A program made the position numbers and the translations under genes. Of a stretch of DNA of 64,000 nt, positions 58,666 through 64,000 are shown piece after piece (the stretch's first letter is position 1; every line of letters begins with the position of its first letter). The stretch spans positions 105,965,001-106,029,000 of the forward strand of contig NC_092333.1 in NCBI RefSeq assembly GCF_046630445.1. The letters are read 5' to 3'. The DNA is from Rutidosis leptorrhynchoides (taxonomy: Eukaryota; Streptophyta; Magnoliopsida; Asterales; Asteraceae). The notes beneath the pieces were generated by a model. That model was not told where the DNA came from and made no database searches. It saw only the letters and a list, made by a program, of their open reading frames with translations.

Positions 58666-60551
58666 TGATAAGGCTAAAAAGGAACATATATTTCATAGCA
58701 ATATCCCTCCTAAATAATAGGTTTTCATATGTAATTGTATTATATTTTCATTGTAATTGTTTAAATAAATAAGTGCGAAGACAAAAGGCAAAAACGAAGA
58801 TTTGAAGACACAAACGTCCAAAAAGCTCAAATGTACAAGATACAATTCAAAAGGTTCAATTTATTGATGAAAAACGTCTAAAAATGACAAGAGTACAAGT
58901 TACAAAACGCAAAGTACAAGATATTAAATTGTACGCAAGGACGTTCGAAAATCCGGAACCGGTACCCGAGCCAACTATCAACGCCCGACGCAATGGACCA
59001 AAAATTACAAGTCTACTATGCACAAGAATATAATATAATATATAAATAATTATATTAATTATTTATATTTTATATTTATATATAAAATATGTCGACAAGC
59101 AAGGTTCCAAAATTATGTGAGCTGGATTTTCAAACTCCACGACTCGCGGAGTTTGCAGGCTTAAAACTCCACGACTCGCGGAGCTGCAAAAATCAGAAAT
59201 GCCTATAAAAGGCCATGCATTCTGCCGAGTTTAAAAATATAAAAATAATAATAATAATACTCTGTAATAAATAAATAAATAAATAAATATATATATATAT
59301 AATATATATAGTATAGGGTAGTTTTATATTAGATTAGTTCGGGTTATGTAAAGGTTATTTTACGGGTTTTAAAGTCGGAGCTCTGTCCGTGTAATACTAC
59401 GCGATAAATAATCAATGTAAGCTATGTTCTCCTTTTTAAATTAATGTCTCGTACTTAAGTTATTATTATGCTTATTTGAGCCAAAGTAATCATGATGTTG
59501 GACTAAATATTAAAGACGGGGTAATTGGGCTTTGTACCTTAATTGGGGTTTGGACAAAAGAACGACACTTGTGGAAATTAGACTATGGGCTATTAATGGG
59601 CTTTATATTTGTTTAACTAAATGATAGTTTGTTAATTTTAATATAAAGATTTACAATTTGACGTCCCTATAAATAACCATATACACTCGATCGGACACGA
59701 TGGACGGGATATTTATATGTACGAATAATCGTTCATTTAACCGGACACGGGAATGGATTAATAGTCTATGGAATTATTAAAACAGGGGTGAAATTATGTA
59801 CAAGGACACTTGGCATAATTGATAACAAAGTATCAAAACCTTGGGTTACACGCAGTCGATATCCTGGTGTAATTATTAAACAAAGTATTAAAACCTTATT
59901 ACAGTTTAAGTCTCCAATTAGTTGGAATATTTGACTTCGGGTATAAGGATAATTTGACGAGGACACTCGCACTTTAAATTTATGACCGATGGACTGTTAT
60001 GGACAAAAACCAGACGGACGTATTAAATAATCCATGACAAAGGACAATTAACCCATGGGCATAAAATTAAAATCAACACGTCAACCATCATGGTTACGGA
60101 AGTTTAAATAAGCATAATTTATTTTATTTCATATTTCATCGTACTTTTATTTACTCGCTATTTTATTTAACGTCATTTATTTATTGTCATTTATTTTTCG
60201 CTACTTTAATTATCGTCATTTATATTTTGCATTAGGTTTTAATTGTAACTTAAAATATAAAATCGACAAACCAGTCATTAAACGGTAAACCCCCTTTTAT
60301 ATATTATCAATATAATATATTTTGTACAAATATAATTGTTTAAAAATATAGTGTGCAATAAGCCCGCTTCCTGTGGAACGAACCGGACTTACTAAAAACT
60401 ATACTACTCTACGATTAGGTACACTGCCTATAGTGTTGTAGCAAGGTTTAGGTATATCCATTTTGTAAATAAATAATTAAAACTTGTGTAATATTTCGTC
60501 GTATTTCGTATTTAAATTAATACTATTTCGTACACCCCGCTGCACACATCA
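58666..60551 (+). repeat. E7 3' LTR
   Basis: 1886 bp. Collinear with the 5' LTR up to about 60470, then a different end (CACCCCGCTGCACACATCA) replaces the 5' LTR end. Confidence 0.92.
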
Positions 60552-61860
60552 GTCGCCCCTGTTCAGAGCCCAAAGCGGCGTTCCAGAGTCAAAAGCGCTG
60601 CTCCTCACCAAGCTAAAAGCACCGATCCTGAAATAAAAGCGGCGCTCCTGACGCTGTTTCAGCCCAGATTTTCAGCACTATAAAAGGAACGAGATTAGGT
60701 CATTTTTCATATGCATCTTTGGGAGCAGCTGCTTAAGGTCTGAATTTCACATACTAAACCCTAATTTCATCATCCATTGGTGTTTAAGGGTGGATTCAAG
60801 GAAGCTAGCTCAAAATTCATCATTGTTTAGCTTAGATCTTCATCTTCTTTACATTTTGGGTTGTAATCTTCACTTTACTTTTCATATTTACATTGATTAC
60901 TTGTAATAACTTGAAGATGATGATGATTTACATTTCTATGCTTATTATTAGTTTAATTTTAGCTATGATTGGCTAAATCTCTTGTGTTTGCTTATCTATG
61001 AATCTCTAATGCTAGTGTTTGCCCCAAATCAATTGATTATTGTTGTTTGAATGAATTACATGATCATGTGTTATTGAGTTGGCTAAAGATCCATTACTAT
61101 GAGTTTGTTTTAGACTTGACTTTGATTACATATGTTGTGTAGCTCTCTTAGTGATTTGAGAAGTGAATTAATATGTGCTTCAACACCTTAGGTGATCTCG
61201 ACAACTAGTTTAGGAATTGCAAGTGATTGTGTTCTTGATCTAGGTTGGTTTTCAATTAGCCTCTAGTGAACATAGTAATGCCGATAATCTAAAGTGATTT
61301 CGATAGTTGGAGGTTTTAAGTGATTTTAACCTAAGCTCAATCTCAATGACCAAATCATGCTTAACTCGTTCTTAAGATATAAAGCTTATGTGAATTCGTG
61401 GAGTATCATTTGATTTGAGGTTTAGTAGTGATGCTAAACATTTAATAGTTCGACAACTAATGAGATAGCAATATAGGCAAAAGGGGCAAGCCAAGCATAG
61501 AGAGGATTAGATAAGTGAACACGTCTTAGTTAATTTGTTTTAAGTCTTAATACTTCACTACTTGTTTCTTGTTACTAGTTTAATTGATAAATTTAGGTTT
61601 GTTTAATTGTGCAAGTTTTAGTTGTTAGTTGATATCAATCGAAACCCCCCTCAATCAAACAAACCCTCGGACAATTGATAGTTTCAAATATCCGACTTAC
61701 ACCGTGTGTCTTGGGACGAACTTGATAAGAATACTTACATCAAAGTGCTATAATAATCGGGTTCTAAATGCTCGTTAGTTGTGTGTGCTTGATTGTAGTG
61801 TTTAAATCAAATATAAATTTAGAGGGCAAAAGATGTATATCGCACGAACGCATCAGTGAG

Positions 61861-62061
61861 ATTCGATAATGTGTCAGTCCGAAAAAAAAATTGTGAGATT
61901 TTTCGCGAAAAAATTGGTGATCTTCATATCTTCATGATGAAGATGATGAAGGTTTGAAGATTTGGTTGAACATGTATGTGTTTGGTGTTTGAATGTTTCA
62001 AAGTGGAGGGAAAACATTCATGAATATTCATAAGGATCACCTTCATGTGATGAAGGCCATA
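61861..62061 (-). other. E1 leader with palindromes
   Basis: Non-coding. It contains the 17-nt palindrome ATCTTCATGATGAAGAT (61928-61944) and a perfect 7-bp hairpin CCTTCAT/ATGAAGG around GTG (62040-62056), 5 nt from the primer site. Confidence 0.65.
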
Positions 62062-62073
62062 GCTCTAATACCG
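62062..62073 (-). other. E1 primer binding site, initiator-Met-like
   Basis: CGGTATTAGAGC-type sequence on the minus strand, two mismatches from the usual TGGTATCAGAGC, 2 nt from the LTR. Confidence 0.65.
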
Positions 62074-62075
62074 AT

Positions 62076-62271
62076 TGTAGGACCTAAGATCTCATGAATA
62101 CCATGAATGTGAACAATAAACCACATGAATGTAGAGAACATTAGTCAAACTAGTCAACTATATTCCACATCCCTCTTGAATACATTACAAATCGGTGGCT
62201 AATGTTAACTAATCTAGGGATCCTCCATAAGGCTAGAGAAACTCGTGTTACTCCTTTTCAGGGTTCAAACA
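62076..62271 (-). repeat. E1 5' LTR
   Basis: 196 bp with TG...CA ends. Lacks about 35 bp present in the left copy. Confidence 0.85.
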
Positions 62272-62276
62272 TTTTC

Positions 62277-62620
62277 TATTAAATACACTTGCATGCTTTA
62301 CATGTGAGGGTAAAATTTTCATTTTCAGATATAATTCACCGTTTCGCTACTTTTTCTCCACTTTTTACTCACATACTTTTTTCTTCGCTTTTTCTTTATC
62401 ATCATCAAATTACATCTTCTGGACAATATATCCACCCCACTTATCATCGCCATTTTCCATTTGCACTCACTCTTTGATTTGATTAATTACATCTTCTAAA
62501 CAAAATACCCACCCCAAATTGCAATAGATCTTAACAAAGATTAGTGATAAATAAATAATTAAAAAATCATTAAAACACACACCATCAGATTGAGTCGCTG
62601 GTGCTTACCTCATTAATTTT
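62277..62620. other. Right half of the E1 target site
   Basis: Continues the sequence broken at 2635. AT-rich, with a repeated ATTACATCTTCT word (62410, 62486). No supported gene. Confidence 0.5.
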
Positions 62621-63470
62621 TTTTTGAACGACAAACTTGCATCAGCGTATCATTTATTTCAACGACACTCATCATTTGCACACACACACGCGTTCGAGAG
62701 GAAACCCGAATCGCATTACAGGAACCCGATCCTTTAACCATCCCGAGGGGCCCTCCTTGTAATTTTGTCATTATTACACACCTTTTTTTTTGGCGAAAAA
62801 CGAATTATCATAAATAAAGAAAAATAGATCTGATGATTAAGGGCGTTACTGAGTTGTTACAGTGACAGATATGAATCTGTTTGACTTTACCCTATTACAA
62901 TTACATTAGTACAACAATAATAATCGAGAAAAAATCCCGATACAACACCACAAACGATGAACAGAAGCTGATGCTTCTTTGAGGTAACCGCCGTCTAGAC
63001 CACCGAATCCTGAAAAAATTCCTCACCTGAATCGAAGTCAGCATCGACGAACAACAATCCACGAGCCCACCCACCAAATCGCATCAACCCCACACAAATA
63101 ACACTGAACCCAAATCGCTCGTCGGGCAACCCAAGAACAGGCACCTCGAGACCGCATCAACCAGCAACCCAAATCATAACCCGTTAGTCAGCACAACCAA
63201 GCAAACCCAACAGCAATCAGCTCGAAAACCCTAACCTGTCAAAGCCCTACCATCCGAAAGATCGGGCACCAACCGAGAAAGCTACTCCAGGAGACCAATC
63301 TTTTGGCGCTTAACTACCCTAAAGTCACTAAGGCGGCAACAACACCAGATCGTTCCGAACCGAAACCGGCGACGAGGAAGATGGAGCTAGCGGGATCGAA
63401 CCCAACGAAACCGCCAAAGGCCAAGCGAACCTAAAGCCCGCAACACTGAACAAGTCCACAACATTTGTTA
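62621..63470 (-). mobile_element. Possible minus-strand non-LTR retroposon(s)
   Basis: Two T runs (about 62621 and 62786) begin blocks that are much richer in GC than their surroundings. This is what the poly-A ends of minus-strand retroposons would look like. A 71-codon minus frame (63328-63543) overlaps the far end but has no recognisable motif. No endonuclease or RT motif and no clear target duplication were found, so this is a weak call. Confidence 0.25.
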
Positions 63471-64000
63471 TAGATTTATTAAAAATAATAATGACTAAAT
63501 TGTTACTTTTTTGTAATGTTTTAAAAATATAGACATGTGTCAAACTTAATTTTATAACCTAACATCTATTTAGTTAACCAATGTGCTAGAATAATACTAT
63601 ACAGTTAATAAGTTATAAACCTTTATATAAGTAGCATACTCTTAAAGGACAAAAACCATGACCCCTCCATGTGATTTGTGAGAACTTTAAACTAAATCAT
63701 ACATTTTCTGATTGAATGTCCTTATCTTTTTCTATCCCCTTTGTTGGCTTTCACATGCTCTGTCCAAACTCTTGAATATTTAAGTTTAAATTAATCAACT
63801 ATTTGATTGCCTATAATTGTGATGCAAAACTAAGATTGAAACATTTGATTGCCTATATTTTGGTTTAAATCAACTATTTTAAAATAAAAAGTGATGCAAT
63901 AAGAACTAATGTGTTTTCGTGACATACTTCAATATAGATGATTTATATGATGGTCTAAACAATTGTACAATTGTAATTGTAATCTCATTTTATATACGTA
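63471..64000. other. AT-rich DNA, nothing recognised
   Basis: No gene, repeat end or structured element that I can support. Confidence 0.5.

Larger units (their letters stand above)
52699..60551 (+). mobile_element. E7: non-autonomous Athila/Tat-type element in the E2 3' LTR
   Basis: LTRs 52699-54597 and 58666-60551 with the perfect duplication GTCGC (52694-52698, 60552-60556). It has a tRNA-Asp-type primer site and the hairpin plus purine-tract module. It is 7853 bp with a single clear ORF (377 aa) and no protease or polymerase. The LTRs are about 99% alike except in the last roughly 95 bp, which differ strongly. Confidence 0.9.
5112..61855 (+). mobile_element. E2: Athila/Tat-type Ty3 element, second layer
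   Basis: The LTR pair 5112-6798 and 52341-61855 (the second split by E7) is flanked by the perfect duplication GTGAG (5107-5111, 61856-61860) within E1. The 5' end has a tRNA-Asp-type primer site and the 3' end a purine tract. With E3, E6 and E7 removed it is about 12.4 kb. Order: LTR, gag, aspartic protease, long non-coding stretch, second ORF related to Athila ORF proteins, structured 3' region, LTR. Reverse transcriptase, RNase H and integrase are absent, so it was non-autonomous even before decay. Confidence 0.88.
52341..61855 (+). repeat. E2 3' LTR, split by E7
   Basis: Halves 52341-52698 and 60557-61855 (TSD copy at 60552-60556) together give about 1657 bp collinear with 5112-6798. It ends ACGCATCA. 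Confidence 0.9.
2636..62271 (-). mobile_element. E1: non-autonomous copia-like LTR element, outermost layer
   Basis: Two short LTRs (2636-2866 and 62076-62271) share long identical stretches and are flanked by the perfect 5-bp duplication TTTTC (2631-2635, 62272-62276). A primer site beside the right LTR and a G-rich polypurine tract beside the left LTR give minus-strand polarity. Without the later E2 insertion the element would be about 2.9 kb with about 2.5 kb of internal sequence. No gag, protease or pol is visible, so it depended on proteins supplied in trans. The small LTR and initiator-Met-like primer site point to a copia-type origin, but no protein confirms that. Confidence 0.8.

Noticed and set aside
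63328..63543. Minus-strand gene of 71 codons
   Set aside because: No motif. It spans the edge of a GC-rich block and neighbouring AT-rich DNA, and nothing supports translation.

Overview
This window is plant nuclear DNA made almost entirely of transposable elements, with no cellular gene I can recognise. It is AT-rich, with long TA and AAT microsatellites, plant tRNA-type primer sites, a chromovirus polyprotein and Athila-type proteins. The repeat families resemble those I associate with Asteraceae (daisy family), but that placement is inference.

From about 2.6 to 62.3 kb the window is one nested stack of LTR retrotransposons, which I number E1 to E7. E1 (2636-62271, minus strand) is a short non-autonomous copia-like element with TTTTC target-site duplications (TSDs). 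E2 (5112-61855, plus) is an Athila/Tat-type Ty3 element inside E1, with TSD GTGAG. E2 carries three insertions. E3 (6885-31745, minus, TSD TAGGG) lies in its 5' leader. E6 (37168-48738, minus, TSD CAAYA) lies in its second ORF. E7 (52699-60551, plus, TSD GTCGC) lies in its 3' LTR. E3 in turn carries a solo LTR, E4 (12828-17215, TSD TTTTG), and a young full-length chromovirus, E5 (17537-28867, minus). Flanks: 1-2635 holds an LTR fragment, a tandemly duplicated inverted-repeat element and unrecognised AT-rich DNA. 62272-64000 holds the far side of the E1 target and a possible retroposon.

Only E5 has an uninterrupted gag-pol (1476 aa). E1, E2, E3, E6 and E7 lack reverse transcriptase. E2 and E3 keep a decayed gag and protease followed by other ORFs. 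E7 keeps one zinc-knuckle protein. E6 keeps primer and polypurine signals nearly identical to E5 and may depend on E5-like enzymes (inference).

The least explained content is in non-coding DNA. E2 has a cluster of at least eight hairpins sharing a TAAAGT loop but with changing, still complementary stems. E2, E3 and E7 share a hairpin with an AGGA or AGGG loop followed by a purine tract, present once just before the 3' LTR and once more internally. E5 and E6 carry an exact 14-base second copy of their polypurine tract between an extra 5' ORF and gag. The LTRs of E4 and E6 contain a tRNA-like unit followed by a T run. The LTRs of E2, E3 and E7 each place a GC-rich palindromic array just upstream of the TATA box.
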